This document shows, piece by piece, positions 7,674 to 17,753 of a stretch of DNA of 64,000 bases. Every line of letters starts with the position of its first letter. Within the stretch, counting starts at the first letter, position 1. The stretch comes from Eubacterium ruminantium (GTDB taxonomy: Bacteria > Bacillota > Clostridia > Lachnospirales > Lachnospiraceae), in NCBI GenBank assembly GCA_900108205.1, contig FNUU01000008.1:79169-143168 (forward strand), in the 5' to 3' direction. The translations under genes were made by a program, and so were the position numbers. The notes beneath the pieces are model-generated. The model had not been told where the DNA came from, ran no database searches, and worked only from the letters and a program-made list of their open reading frames with translations.

Positions 7674-7741
7674 TTGAATATGCTATTCCTATGATGTATA
7701 ATTCAATTGAACAAAAATGCGGATTCCGCATTTTTGTTCAA
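7674..7741 (+). promoter_or_regulatory. Promoter and perfect 16-bp palindrome before the AAA ATPase
   Basis: The promoter is TTGAAT (7674-7679), a 17-base spacer, and TATAAT (7697-7702). Immediately downstream, 7707-7741 is a perfect inverted repeat with arms TTGAACAAAAATGCGG and CCGCATTTTTGTTCAA around ATT. Transcription should start at about its first bases, so it is either an operator or a hairpin at the extreme 5' end of the mRNA. The ribosome binding site GAGGTGG follows at 7750-7756, outside the hairpin. Confidence 0.8.
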
Positions 7742-7762
7742 TAAGTAATGAGGTGGTACAAT

Positions 7763-9016
7763 ATGGAAATACGCAGAGATATATATTTGAATAAGCTTAT
7801 TTCAAAAAAGCATAACGGACTAATTAAGGTTGTAACAGGTATGCGAAGATGTGGAAAATCATACCTTTTATTTAATCTTTTTAAAGAGTATCTGGTAAAT
7901 GAAGGAGTTAATGAAAACCATATTATTGAGATTGCATTTGACTCTTTTGAGAATAGAAAGTATCGAGATCCTGAAGTTTTATTTCCATATTTAATGGAAA
8001 AAATCGCTGATAAAGAAATGTATTATGTTTTATTAGATGAAGTTCAGATGCTCGATGATTTTGAATCAGTTCTTAATAGTCTCGGAAGAAAGAAAAATGT
8101 GGATGTATATGTAACGGGAAGTAATGCCAAGTTTCTGTCAAAAGATATTATTACTGAATTTCGTGGACGTGGGGATGAAGTTCATATGTATTCGCTAACA
8201 TATAGTGAATTTATGAGTGTATATGACGGTGACAAACAGGAAGGCTGGAGGGATTATGTGTTGTTCGGTGGGATACCGCTTGTGCTAGGCTTTGAAACGG
8301 CTGATCAAAAATCTGATTTTTTAAAAGCCCTATTTGAGGAGACCTATATTTCTGATATTATTGGAAGAAATAATATACGAAATAAAGCAGAGTTAGAAGA
8401 ACTTCTGAACATTTTATCCTCAGCAATTGGATCGCTTACGAATCCAAGCAAGCTATCTGCGACATTTAAAAGTGTTAAAAACAAGACTATAAGCAAAGAT
8501 ACCATAATCAAATATATAGATTACCTTAAAGATTCATTTCTTGTTGATAGTGCAATTCGATATGATATCAAGGGTAAAAAATACATTAATACTCCATCGA
8601 AGTATTATTTTACAGATCTGGGACTTAGAAATGCGAGACTTAATTTTAGACAGGTGGAGGAGACTCATGCAATGGAAAACATTATATTTAATGAATTAAA
8701 AGTTCGTGGATATAATGTGGACGTTGGTGTTGTTGTGATGAATGAAGTTGACAAAAATGGTAAGAAGATTCGAAAACAGTTGGAAGTGGATTTTGTCTGC
8801 AACAAAGGTTCAAAGAGATTTTATATTCAATCAGCCTATGCGTTGCCTGATAAAGAAAAGATGGAACAGGAACAACGCTCATTAGTGAATACTGGCGATG
8901 GATTTAAAAAAATCATTATTACAAAGGATGCTGTAGCACCGCTTTATAATGATGAAGGCATATTGGTAATGAGTGTTTATGATTTTCTTCTAAATCCAGA
9001 TAGTATGGAAATCTAA
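7763..9016 (+). CDS. AAA_14 / DUF4143 family ATPase
   Basis: The 417-residue cytoplasmic protein has Walker A GMRRCGKS at residues 26-33 and Walker B YVLLDEVQ near 88-95, then sensor-type TGSNAKFLS. The second half matches the DUF4143 architecture, a winged-helix region followed by a nuclease-like fold with LEVDFVCNKG. The family is common in anaerobes, occurs in many paralogues, and has no settled function; mobile-element or defence links have been suggested. The start at 7763 is chosen because GAGGTGG is six bases upstream; the ATG at 7748 overlaps that site. Confidence 0.85.
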   Translation: MEIRRDIYLNKLISKKHNGLIKVVTGMRRCGKSYLLFNLFKEYLVNEGVNENHIIEIAFDSFENRKYRDPEVLFPYLMEKIADKEMYYVLLDEVQMLDDFESVLNSLGRKKNVDVYVTGSNAKFLSKDIITEFRGRGDEVHMYSLTYSEFMSVYDGDKQEGWRDYVLFGGIPLVLGFETADQKSDFLKALFEETYISDIIGRNNIRNKAELEELLNILSSAIGSLTNPSKLSATFKSVKNKTISKDTIIKYIDYLKDSFLVDSAIRYDIKGKKYINTPSKYYFTDLGLRNARLNFRQVEETHAMENIIFNELKVRGYNVDVGVVVMNEVDKNGKKIRKQLEVDFVCNKGSKRFYIQSAYALPDKEKMEQEQRSLVNTGDGFKKIIITKDAVAPLYNDEGILVMSVYDFLLNPDSMEI

Positions 9017-9168
9017 ACGAATATTATAACTTACAGCTATTTTTAACTTAAAAGTTGATGGATATATTATGGAGAAAATCGCTGTTCATTGTAAGATGAT
9101 GTATGAGGCAGGGTTAATATCTGTTGTGATTGGGTAATAATGTAAATATGCCAGTTTGATATTTACGG

Positions 9169-9201
9169 TATAGGGAGTCTTTATGGCTCCCTATATTTTT
9201 T
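9169..9201 (+). terminator. Rho-independent terminator after the AAA ATPase
   Basis: TATAGGGAG (9169-9177) pairs with CTCCCTATA (9187-9195), followed by six T residues. It ends the accessory island. The rest of the 310-base gap 9017-9326 holds a possible 22-codon peptide at 9069 and a TATAAT-like -10 near 9231; nothing else is evident. Confidence 0.9.
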
Positions 9202-9326
9202 GAATGAAATTATAAGATTAATATGGTATAATAATTCAATATATAGATTTCATGAATAGCAATTAGCCGTTGGGGAGTTTTGTTGCAAGATATTATTCTT
9301 TGTGGGGAAAATGGAGAAGTGTTTAT

Positions 9327-12300
9327 ATGAGCAAAAAATATACCAAAGCATGGTTTCTGGAAACCGCTAAATTCAAGGTTAATAAGATCAGTATTTTAAC
9401 AATTCTTTTTGCGATTGTCGTAGATGTTGTGGGATGCGTTTTTGCATCATCAGTGAGTATTCCTTTTTGGCTGGACAGTATTGGTACCATGACTACTGCG
9501 ATTCAGTTTGGGCCTATTGCAGGATGTATAGTATCATTATTTTCTGCCGGCATTCTTGTGCTGATAGGTGCGGCAAGCCCTATCTGGTTATGTGTTAATC
9601 TGATGGTTGCTCTTGTTGTCGGTTTTATGTTTCCGGGAAATCGTGAGGAAGATGCCCTGGGTGTGGTTTCTCTTGCTATATTTGCCGGTTTGATATCTGC
9701 TGCGACCTATCTTCCTGTTAATCTGTATTATTTTAAGGGGCTCCCACAGAATACATGGGGAGATTCCCTCTATTATATGCTGAGCAATCGTGTAAATAAT
9801 CCTGTGGTCAATGCGTTTTTAGCAGAAGCCTTTATAACTGTACCTGACAGGGTGCTGTCTATTTTTATCGCTATTTTCCTTGTGAATGTTGAAAAAGTAA
9901 GAATATTAAAGCAGAAAAGAAAAAAATGGGCCAAGCTTGGTTCTTCCATGACGCTGGTAGTGGCTATTGTTTTATCTTTATTTTTCCGGGTTGGAAGTGT
10001 ATATGCAGGTAACAATATAGATATGAACGCCCGCAACAACGTAGATATGAGTTGCGACAGCAGTGTAGATATATACAACGGTAACAATGTTGATATGAAA
10101 ACCGGCAGCAGTGTAGATATGAATATCGGTGGCGATGCAAATATGTACGCCGGCAGTAGTGATGTATCGTATGCATCAGATGATATTTTTGATGAAGAGG
10201 ACAAAGAGGCTGCGAAAGAAGATGCGATTGAAGATACTACGGTATATGAAACAGTATTTTTCGGTTCGGAGGATGGCATCCTTGCATCAGAAGTAAATGC
10301 GGTGGTTCAGACAAAGGATGGATATATTTGGGTAGGAACCTACTCGGGTCTGTACAGATACGATGGTATACATTTTGAAGAATGCGATTTTGATGACAGG
10401 ATCAGGACTGTTATGACTCTTATCGTGGATTCAAAGGACAGACTGTGGATAGGTACAAATGAAAGCGGTGCCTGCTGTTATGACATGGAGAATGGAGAGA
10501 TCAGATTCTATTCGACAGAAAATGGCCTTGCTGCAGATTCTATAAGAGAGATAGGCGAGGATTCGCTGGGAAATATATATATCGGAACAGTTCTTGCTGT
10601 TTCAAGAATAAGCCCGAAGGGAGAAGTTGTTACCTACAACGATTGGGAGGATATCTACTATGCACAGTCCTTTGAAAACGCCGGAAACGGAAGAGTGATC
10701 GGTGTAACCAGCGGAGGAAGGCTTTTCGTTATAGAAAATGATAACCTTATTTTAGTTAAACAGTATGATAAAGCAGGAGACATATATTACAGATGTGTTT
10801 CATGTGCAGATGGTGAAATCCTTGTAGGAACAAATACAAACATATTCGAAAGATATACCCTTGAAGGGAATGAGATGATACTGAAAGACACCATCGATAC
10901 AGGTAATCTTAATTTTTGTAATATGATCAATTATTATCCTGAAAAAGACTGCTTCTTTTTCTGTGCGGAAAATGGCATGGGTGTTATTGACAGAAAAACC
11001 GGAAGGGTTATTGATATGACTCAGAGGGGCTTCGAAGGGGCTGTCAGCGATACCTGCGTGGATTATCAGGGGAATATCTGGTATGCCTCAAGTAAATATG
11101 GTCTGATAAAATTCTCGGAGACACCATTCAAGGATGTGAATAACAAATCAGGTATCGAAAAAACAGTTGTAAATGCTGTTATGAAGGACGGAGACTATCT
11201 GTATATAGGTACTGATAAAGGACTTCAGATAGTTGATGTTAAAACCGGAGAAGAGATAGAAAAGGAATATCAGAAGGAAATCGGAACAACCAGAATACGT
11301 CATATATATATGGATGGAGATGGATGTATATATCTGTCTGTTTACGGTGAGGCAGGCGTTTATATCATTGATAAAAATGACAAGATAACCAAATGCAGCA
11401 GAGAGATAAGCAATTGGTTCAGTATACGCTGCAGATATGCAACAAAGCTTTCTGACGGGCGCCTTGCTGTTTCGAGCAATGATGGCGTAGCATTTATTAA
11501 AGATGGTAAGCTGGAAAGTGTTGTAGGAGAAAATGAAGGTCTCAGTAATCAGTATATCCTCTCAATGATGGAAAGAGAGGATGGCAGTCTTCTTGCTGCC
11601 TCCGACGGTGACGGTATATATGTCATAAAGGATGGCGAAGTGGTTGGCCATATCGGTAAGCAGGAGGGTCTGGAAACTGCTGTAGTACTGAGAATAGTGA
11701 AATGTACCGGCGGCTACCTGTATGTTACGAGTAATGCGCTTTATTATGATAATGGTGAAATCATCAAGAAGCTTGATAAATTCCCGTATTCAAATAATTA
11801 CGATATCCTTATTACGGAGGACAGAACCTGCTGGATAACTTCCAGCGCCGGATTATATGTGGTCGGAGAAGATGCCCTTCTTTCAAACAGGGCTTATTCA
11901 TGTACTCTGTTAAATGAAAACTGGGGCCTTAATACATCATTTACAGCAAATTCGTGGAATGTTCTTGATGATAATATGCTTTATCTCTGCTGTATAAATG
12001 GCGTAAAGGCTATTTCAATCAACGATTACAACAGGTCGGATACGGATTATATGCTTCAGCTGGAATCCATAAGATGCGGTGATGGCGATCTTGTGTATGA
12101 GGACTCAGAAGGATGGCATATAAAGCCGACCTCCGGACGTATTGAATTTAATATAGCAGTTAATAATTATTCGTTGTCAAACCCGATGGTTCATTACTAT
12201 CTTGATGCCTCTGGTTTTAATGATGACGGTATAACCTGCAGGCAGAATGAAGTGGTTCCACTTTCATTTACAAATCTTCCTTATGGGGAATATAAGCTTG

Positions 12301-13415
12301 TCATAGAAATATTAGACGAGAGAACAGGAGTTGCAACGAAATCTTCAGAGGTCCGCGTCATTAAACATGCGATGATGTATGAAAAGCTGTATTTTAAAGC
12401 GTACCTTTTTGCGGTGCTCGTTTTACTTGGTTCGTATATCATCTGGCTGTTTGTTTCAATAAACCGCAGAACCTCAAGTATCATAGGCCTCCAGAAGGAA
12501 ATGCAGACGGATCCGATGACTGGCATTTATAATAAGGCGGGCTCTACAAGAATGCTGAAGGCGGCATGCAGCGAAGATAACGGAGTTCTCCTGATGATAG
12601 ATCTGGACAGCTTTAAACTGGTAAATGATCTGTATGGTCATGATATGGGAGACAGGATCCTTATAAGATTTGCCGAGCTTCTGAGGGAAGCCTCGAAAGA
12701 GGGTGATATCGTGGGAAGAATGGGCGGCGATGAGTTCGTGGGCTTTCTCCGAAATGTAACCTCCGAGGAAGAGGTTGAAAAATTCACGGTATTTATGAAT
12801 AAGGAGATTGTTAAATCTGCCAAAGAATATATGGGAGAGGATATGAATATCCCTCTCGGAACCTCGATCGGTGCAGTCCGTGTTCCTGAAGAAGGAAGAG
12901 ACTATGATGATCTCTTCAGATTTGCAGATAAGGCCCTCTATGTGGTTAAGCAGAATGGAAAGCATGGCTATGCATTTTATCAGAGCGGCAGTGAGAAAAA
13001 CAGCTCTGAGGAGGAAGGTTCAAAGAATAAACTGGAGCAGATAAAGAAGATAATCGGAGAGAGAAATGAAGGTAAGGGCGCGTTTAATGTCAACTTCGAT
13101 AAACTTCAGGTTATTTATAAATATATCAACCGCAACAATAAGATGAAGGGCATACAGACCGGATTTATAAAGCTTTCAATCTCAGAAAATGAAGGTTCAA
13201 AAGTAACGGATGAGATAAAAGAAAGATTTGAAGATTATCTTATTAAAAGACTTAATAAAAATGATGTCATAAGTGTTTATGCCGGAGGATATTTCATTCT
13301 CTGCGAAGGAAGAGAGGATTACAATTCCCTTGCAGACGAACTTGTCAAGGGCTGGTATGAAACGGAAGGTAATGAAAATCATCCTGTGGTAAGCGAAGTT
13401 GAAACGGTTGGATGA
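9327..13415 (+). CDS. Large membrane sensor: ECF-S-like domain, beta-propeller, GGDEF diguanylate cyclase
   Basis: The 1362-residue protein has about six N-terminal membrane segments (residues 15-215) resembling an ECF-transporter S-component or MASE-type sensor (IPFWLDSIGTMTTAIQFG). A low-complexity Asn/Asp stretch follows at about 228-280 with repeated N-N-x-D-M and S-S-V-D-M units. Regulator-propeller repeats (TKDGYIWVGTYSGLYRYD and successors) run to about 880, then a Y_Y_Y-like module, one membrane helix near 1025, and a GGDEF domain with MGGDEF at 1132-1137. The inhibitory-site position reads KEGD, so the Arg of RxxD is absent. A second, degenerate GGDEF-like segment ends the protein. 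It probably makes c-di-GMP in response to an extracellular ligand. The ATG at 9327 is preferred over a TTG at 9270. Confidence 0.88.
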   Translation: MSKKYTKAWFLETAKFKVNKISILTILFAIVVDVVGCVFASSVSIPFWLDSIGTMTTAIQFGPIAGCIVSLFSAGILVLIGAASPIWLCVNLMVALVVGFMFPGNREEDALGVVSLAIFAGLISAATYLPVNLYYFKGLPQNTWGDSLYYMLSNRVNNPVVNAFLAEAFITVPDRVLSIFIAIFLVNVEKVRILKQKRKKWAKLGSSMTLVVAIVLSLFFRVGSVYAGNNIDMNARNNVDMSCDSSVDIYNGNNVDMKTGSSVDMNIGGDANMYAGSSDVSYASDDIFDEEDKEAAKEDAIEDTTVYETVFFGSEDGILASEVNAVVQTKDGYIWVGTYSGLYRYDGIHFEECDFDDRIRTVMTLIVDSKDRLWIGTNESGACCYDMENGEIRFYSTENGLAADSIREIGEDSLGNIYIGTVLAVSRISPKGEVVTYNDWEDIYYAQSFENAGNGRVIGVTSGGRLFVIENDNLILVKQYDKAGDIYYRCVSCADGEILVGTNTNIFERYTLEGNEMILKDTIDTGNLNFCNMINYYPEKDCFFFCAENGMGVIDRKTGRVIDMTQRGFEGAVSDTCVDYQGNIWYASSKYGLIKFSETPFKDVNNKSGIEKTVVNAVMKDGDYLYIGTDKGLQIVDVKTGEEIEKEYQKEIGTTRIRHIYMDGDGCIYLSVYGEAGVYIIDKNDKITKCSREISNWFSIRCRYATKLSDGRLAVSSNDGVAFIKDGKLESVVGENEGLSNQYILSMMEREDGSLLAASDGDGIYVIKDGEVVGHIGKQEGLETAVVLRIVKCTGGYLYVTSNALYYDNGEIIKKLDKFPYSNNYDILITEDRTCWITSSAGLYVVGEDALLSNRAYSCTLLNENWGLNTSFTANSWNVLDDNMLYLCCINGVKAISINDYNRSDTDYMLQLESIRCGDGDLVYEDSEGWHIKPTSGRIEFNIAVNNYSLSNPMVHYYLDASGFNDDGITCRQNEVVPLSFTNLPYGEYKLVIEILDERTGVATKSSEVRVIKHAMMYEKLYFKAYLFAVLVLLGSYIIWLFVSINRRTSSIIGLQKEMQTDPMTGIYNKAGSTRMLKAACSEDNGVLLMIDLDSFKLVNDLYGHDMGDRILIRFAELLREASKEGDIVGRMGGDEFVGFLRNVTSEEEVEKFTVFMNKEIVKSAKEYMGEDMNIPLGTSIGAVRVPEEGRDYDDLFRFADKALYVVKQNGKHGYAFYQSGSEKNSSEEEGSKNKLEQIKKIIGERNEGKGAFNVNFDKLQVIYKYINRNNKMKGIQTGFIKLSISENEGSKVTDEIKERFEDYLIKRLNKNDVISVYAGGYFILCEGREDYNSLADELVKGWYETEGNENHPVVSEVETVG

Positions 13416-13686
13416 TTTATTAAATGATTATATGACAATTATACTAAACAATTATATTAAACATTATTAAAGAACTATATTGAATACTATATTAAACAAT
13501 TTGTATGGTTTGTATAAAAAAATACCGATTACATGTCAAATTTGCTATAAAACACATTAAAATATAGTTGTTTATAAAATCAGTATATGGTAGTATAAGG
13601 AATGGTGGGATACATTATTTTGCATTATTTGCAGCAAGATGCTATTTGCAGCGGTGATGTGTTAAGGCTTTTATGAGAGGGGCTAT

Positions 13687-15030
13687 ATGGTTGATGACTT
13701 TTCTGCTGAATATAAGAGTAAATTACGTACTCCTGAAGAGGCTGTAAGCGTGATTGAAAGCGGTAACTGGGTCGATTATACCAGTACCCTTGGTAAGCCT
13801 GTGCTTCTGGACAGAGCTCTTGCAAAGAGAAAGGATGAACTTAGTGACGTTAAGATAAGAGGGAATCTTATCGATGGACCTATAGAAACGGTAGAGTGTG
13901 ATCCGGATCAGGAGCATTTTATCTATCACAGCTGGCACTGCTCAGCCTATGAGAGAAAGCTCTGTGACAGGGGACTCTGCTATTATATTCCCATGGTTTT
14001 CTCGAATAATGCAGCATATTATGAGTTCTTTTTGAATGTAAATGTTGTTATGGTCAGTGTGTCGCCTATGGACCGGCACGGGTATTTTAACTTTTCCGTA
14101 AATACCGGAGTTGCTGCACCCATAACGAGGATGGCAGATATAGTCATTGTTGAAGTAAATGAAAATATGCCTAAGGTACATGGCGGATATGATGAATGTA
14201 TTCATATCTCAAATGTTGATTATATAGTTGAAGGCCATCATGAGCCTTTTAATTACGGCAGCAAACAGCAGCCGACGGATGTTGACAAGAAAATTTCAGA
14301 GCATATTCTTCCATATCTTGTGGATGGAGCTACACTTCAGCTTGGAGTGGGCAGTATGCCGAATGCTCTGGGCAAGCTTATAGCGAAATCAGATCTTAGA
14401 GACCTCGGTATGCATACAGAACTTTGCTCCGATGCGTTTTTAAGTCTTTATAAGGCAGGAAAGCTGACCAATACAAGAAAGAACATAGACAGAGGCAAGG
14501 GTGTTTTTGGATGTGCGATCGGCTCTGCGGATCTTTTTGACTGGCTGGAGGATAATCCCGGGATTGCTGCGTATCCGTTGGAATACGTAAACAGACCGAG
14601 TATTATAGCGCAGATAGATAATATGGTATCCATAAACAGCTGCGTTGCGGTTGACCTCTATGGTCAGGTAGCTGCAGAAAGCTCAGGTTCAAGGCAGATA
14701 AGCGGAACGGGAGGACAGCTGGATTTCCTGGTTGGAGCATCTGCTTCAAAGGGAGGAAAAGCCTTTATCTGTATGAGCTCGACCTATAATGATAAAAATG
14801 GAGAACTGAAATCCAGAGTTGTTCCTCAGTTTCATGGAGATATTATTACTTCTCCGCGAAGTCAGGTGTATTTTATAGTGACAGAATATGGAATAATCAA
14901 TCTGGAAGGAAGGTCTACCTGGGAGAGAGCGGAACAGATAATCAGTATCGCTCATCCGGATTTCAGAGATCAGCTGATCAAGAAGGCTGAAAAAGAGAAA
15001 ATATGGCGAAGGTCCAATAAAATTTTATAA
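13687..15030 (+). CDS. Acetyl-CoA hydrolase/transferase family, butyryl-CoA:acetate CoA-transferase-like
   Basis: The 447-residue class I CoA-transferase has LGVGSMPNALG as the oxyanion/CoA loop, Glu245 in HTELCSDAF as the likely catalytic glutamate, and AESSGSRQISGTGGQLDF and SKGGKAFICMSSTY in the C-terminal domain. The family moves CoA between acyl-CoA and acetate; But and 4-hydroxybutyrate CoA-transferase are the closest I can recall, but the substrate cannot be fixed from sequence. GAGAGGGG precedes the ATG. The gene stands alone, after a 270-base AT-rich gap (13416-13686) with imperfect TTATATTAAACA repeats. Confidence 0.85.
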   Translation: MVDDFSAEYKSKLRTPEEAVSVIESGNWVDYTSTLGKPVLLDRALAKRKDELSDVKIRGNLIDGPIETVECDPDQEHFIYHSWHCSAYERKLCDRGLCYYIPMVFSNNAAYYEFFLNVNVVMVSVSPMDRHGYFNFSVNTGVAAPITRMADIVIVEVNENMPKVHGGYDECIHISNVDYIVEGHHEPFNYGSKQQPTDVDKKISEHILPYLVDGATLQLGVGSMPNALGKLIAKSDLRDLGMHTELCSDAFLSLYKAGKLTNTRKNIDRGKGVFGCAIGSADLFDWLEDNPGIAAYPLEYVNRPSIIAQIDNMVSINSCVAVDLYGQVAAESSGSRQISGTGGQLDFLVGASASKGGKAFICMSSTYNDKNGELKSRVVPQFHGDIITSPRSQVYFIVTEYGIINLEGRSTWERAEQIISIAHPDFRDQLIKKAEKEKIWRRSNKIL

Positions 15031-15139
15031 AATTAGTGTTTTATTTAAAAATATGTGATATAGTGATGTAGTGTATAAAAGTGCACAAAAAGATGGCTTC
15101 TTTTTGTGAGAAATGTGAATGATAACATGGGGTGTGAAA

Positions 15140-17659
15140 ATGATTCTTATCGATACGCAAAAGAAAGAATTTAACAGGCTGAAAGACATCAGAATACTGG
15201 AAAAGGGAATCAGTGATGCAGGTTTTAACGGGGATATTCTTATAATCGGACTCGGCGGAGTCGGTATCGAAACTGCCAGAAGTCTTAAGGGAATGCTCTT
15301 CAATAAGGTTAAACCTGAGGATAACATTGATTTCCTTGTTTTTGATTCTGATATTCCCAATATGGAGCAGCTCATTGAAGACAGCAGGGAAGGGGTTGGC
15401 TTTAATGCTACTGAAGTCATAAGCATTTACAGAAAGACACTGGATGATCTTCTGGTTAAGCCGGATACGAGAGCTTATGCTTATTCGGATCTTGCCAAGT
15501 GGATGGATCCGGAGATGCCTGAACTTAATATCGGAATAAATGGAACAGCAGGTAACAGACAGATCGGAAGACTTATGTTTTCTAACGCATATGAAGAAGT
15601 CAGAATACTGCTTTTCAATAAGATAAATGAGATGTATGAAAAATCAAAGAAACGCGGTGGTACAGGAAAGCTGGATTTTCTTATCATTTCCGGCACTGCA
15701 GGTGGTACCGGAGGAGGTATCATCATCGATCTTGCATACAATATAAGAGCCTTCTGTAAGGCCAAGAAGATGGAAAATACAAGGCTTGGAGCGGTTCTTC
15801 TCACACCGGACGTTCTTTTTGCCAATAAAGAGATTTCTGAAAAGAAGGGACTTAAGGACCTTCTTAATGCCAATGGTCTTGCAACCCTTAAGGAGATCAC
15901 ATACTATATGGACCTTAAGGAAAAGGATGAGATGTTTACTTATGAGAGTACAACTCATAAGCTGAGTATCAAGGGAAATGTTTTTGATTCCTGCATGCTG
16001 GTTTCAGGAAGGCAGGATGATCAGGGATATATACCGTCGGGAGTAATCTATTCGGATGCTGCATACTTCATGCTGAAGCTGGTGAGCCGAAAGGTTATAG
16101 GTGCTCCGAAGGCTGACGGAACCAGAGAGCTTCTGAGAGATATCTTCTTCAGACCGAATCTTGAAGGGCCATTTAAGATAATCAGCGAGACGGATTACCG
16201 TATTCCTATAAGAGAGATTGAGAATATCAGTGAATACGAGGTGTTCAGAGAGGCTTATAAGAAGCTGAATGAATCCGCTATAGACAAGCCGGGCATAAGT
16301 GATATGATCAATAATATCCTTGGCGAGTTCAGAGAATTCATCAATCAGCCGGCAGGAGAGCAGATAAAGCTTAAGGCCAGCTTTTTACTCGACACAGGTA
16401 CATATACAAAGCCTTTATATAAGGCAATCAAGAAGAATCAGGACAATCTTCAGCAGGATATCAATATGGATCTGAATAAACTCAGAACCAATATTCTTGC
16501 TGTTCAGAAGGATATAAAGCTTAAATTCATGAATTCCATTGAGGAACTTGTGAAGTACAGCATGGTGCAGTATGGACCGTATGCTACTATGAAGATGATA
16601 GGTGCAAAGGGCTTTGTGGGTATTGAACAGGACACAGGCCTTATAGCAGAGGTTAAAAAGCTGGAAGAGGCTGCAAAGAATTATCATCCAAATGGTGAAT
16701 ATGAAAGAATCATTCAGTCCATCAGAGATATCTGTGCCAAGAGATTTTTTGCATTCCCTTCAGCTAAGAGGGAGACAGAAAACGGATATTATGATGCATG
16801 TATAAGAAATGCACTTTCTATTGAGAAGACCATACTTATGGATGCTATAAACGCAGAAGATGTTTATGGCGACACCATCAGATGGCTTTCAAGACTGGCT
16901 GACAGATATAATGATATCTACAGCCCGTTCTGCGCAGAGCTTTATGATTCAATAGATGATCTTGCTACAAGCGGCAAGAGAACACTTGGATATATGATGC
17001 GTGAGGCAAGACAGAGCGAGCTTCTTCCGTCAGACTATGTAACGGATGAAAGAGTAGAAGACATGAGAAGAAGCCTTGTAAAGCTTTTTGTCGAAAATGA
17101 AGCAAACATTGAGAATGACAGAAGTGTTTCCGTAAAGGAAGAGATGGAGAGAATATACAAGAACCTTTTCGCAGGACTTGGTGCATATGCTCCGGAGAAA
17201 TTCATTTTAAATGCATTCAGTGATGAGAAGCCTACCCTTCAGGAATTAACAAGCATGTTTGTTGCTCAGGAAAATGAAAGACGCGACAGATGTCTTCACA
17301 GAGCGGCAAAAGCATTTGTTGAAGGTACTTACGAGAAGGTTGGCAGAAAGAAGCTTTGCATGACTGAGAAGCATCTTGACAGGAATTACAGATGTGAGAA
17401 GTATATATCACTTCCTGATCTGATGCCTCATTTCAGTGAGAAGATAAAGAATATTCTTATAAAGGAACCATATAATATCAGTGAAGAACTGATCACAATG
17501 AATACAGGTGAGGTTTCAATCTCATCTGACGAGATTGTATTTGATGTTCCTTATACTGTACTTACATGTGCAGACGATATGCTGGAGTCATATGTTCAGA
17601 CGGATGCATACAAGGGACTTCATATTGATCAGAGCCATGATTATGAATCCGTAAGCTGA
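15140..17659 (+). CDS. Tubulin/FtsZ-superfamily protein (Tubulin_2-like)
   Basis: The 839-residue protein opens with a Rossmann-type glycine loop, LIIGLGGVGIETARSLKG, has LVFDSDIPNM where tubulins contact the nucleotide ribose, and carries the tubulin signature SGTAGGTGGGIIID, equivalent to GGGTGTG of FtsZ. About 350 tubulin-like residues are followed by roughly 480 mostly helical residues, including coiled-coil-like stretches. It belongs with the poorly studied tubulin-like PF13809 proteins rather than with FtsZ, which is about 350-400 residues. GTP binding and polymerisation are inferred. The ATG at 15140 follows GGGGTG; an upstream ATG at 15119 has no such site. The LURP-one-like gene follows 94 bases later. 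Confidence 0.75.
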   Translation: MILIDTQKKEFNRLKDIRILEKGISDAGFNGDILIIGLGGVGIETARSLKGMLFNKVKPEDNIDFLVFDSDIPNMEQLIEDSREGVGFNATEVISIYRKTLDDLLVKPDTRAYAYSDLAKWMDPEMPELNIGINGTAGNRQIGRLMFSNAYEEVRILLFNKINEMYEKSKKRGGTGKLDFLIISGTAGGTGGGIIIDLAYNIRAFCKAKKMENTRLGAVLLTPDVLFANKEISEKKGLKDLLNANGLATLKEITYYMDLKEKDEMFTYESTTHKLSIKGNVFDSCMLVSGRQDDQGYIPSGVIYSDAAYFMLKLVSRKVIGAPKADGTRELLRDIFFRPNLEGPFKIISETDYRIPIREIENISEYEVFREAYKKLNESAIDKPGISDMINNILGEFREFINQPAGEQIKLKASFLLDTGTYTKPLYKAIKKNQDNLQQDINMDLNKLRTNILAVQKDIKLKFMNSIEELVKYSMVQYGPYATMKMIGAKGFVGIEQDTGLIAEVKKLEEAAKNYHPNGEYERIIQSIRDICAKRFFAFPSAKRETENGYYDACIRNALSIEKTILMDAINAEDVYGDTIRWLSRLADRYNDIYSPFCAELYDSIDDLATSGKRTLGYMMREARQSELLPSDYVTDERVEDMRRSLVKLFVENEANIENDRSVSVKEEMERIYKNLFAGLGAYAPEKFILNAFSDEKPTLQELTSMFVAQENERRDRCLHRAAKAFVEGTYEKVGRKKLCMTEKHLDRNYRCEKYISLPDLMPHFSEKIKNILIKEPYNISEELITMNTGEVSISSDEIVFDVPYTVLTCADDMLESYVQTDAYKGLHIDQSHDYESVS

Positions 17660-17753
17660 TATAGGGTTGTGCTATTCGGTAAAACAGACAAGTTATTTGG
17701 CCAGCCATATGAGAATCACTATATTGGCTTGTTTTAGAGAGAAAGGGGATAAT

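Noticed and set aside
9069..9137. A 22-codon frame reading MEKIAVHCKMMYEAGLISVV, faintly like the end of a DUF2513-type protein.
   Set aside because: Too short and without a convincing ribosome binding site; at most a fragment, not listed as a gene.
9773..10279. Minus-strand frame opposite the low-complexity part of the GGDEF sensor.
   Set aside because: It is produced by the repeated codons for Asn-Asn-Val-Asp-Met on the + strand and looks like low-complexity Ser/Leu sequence.
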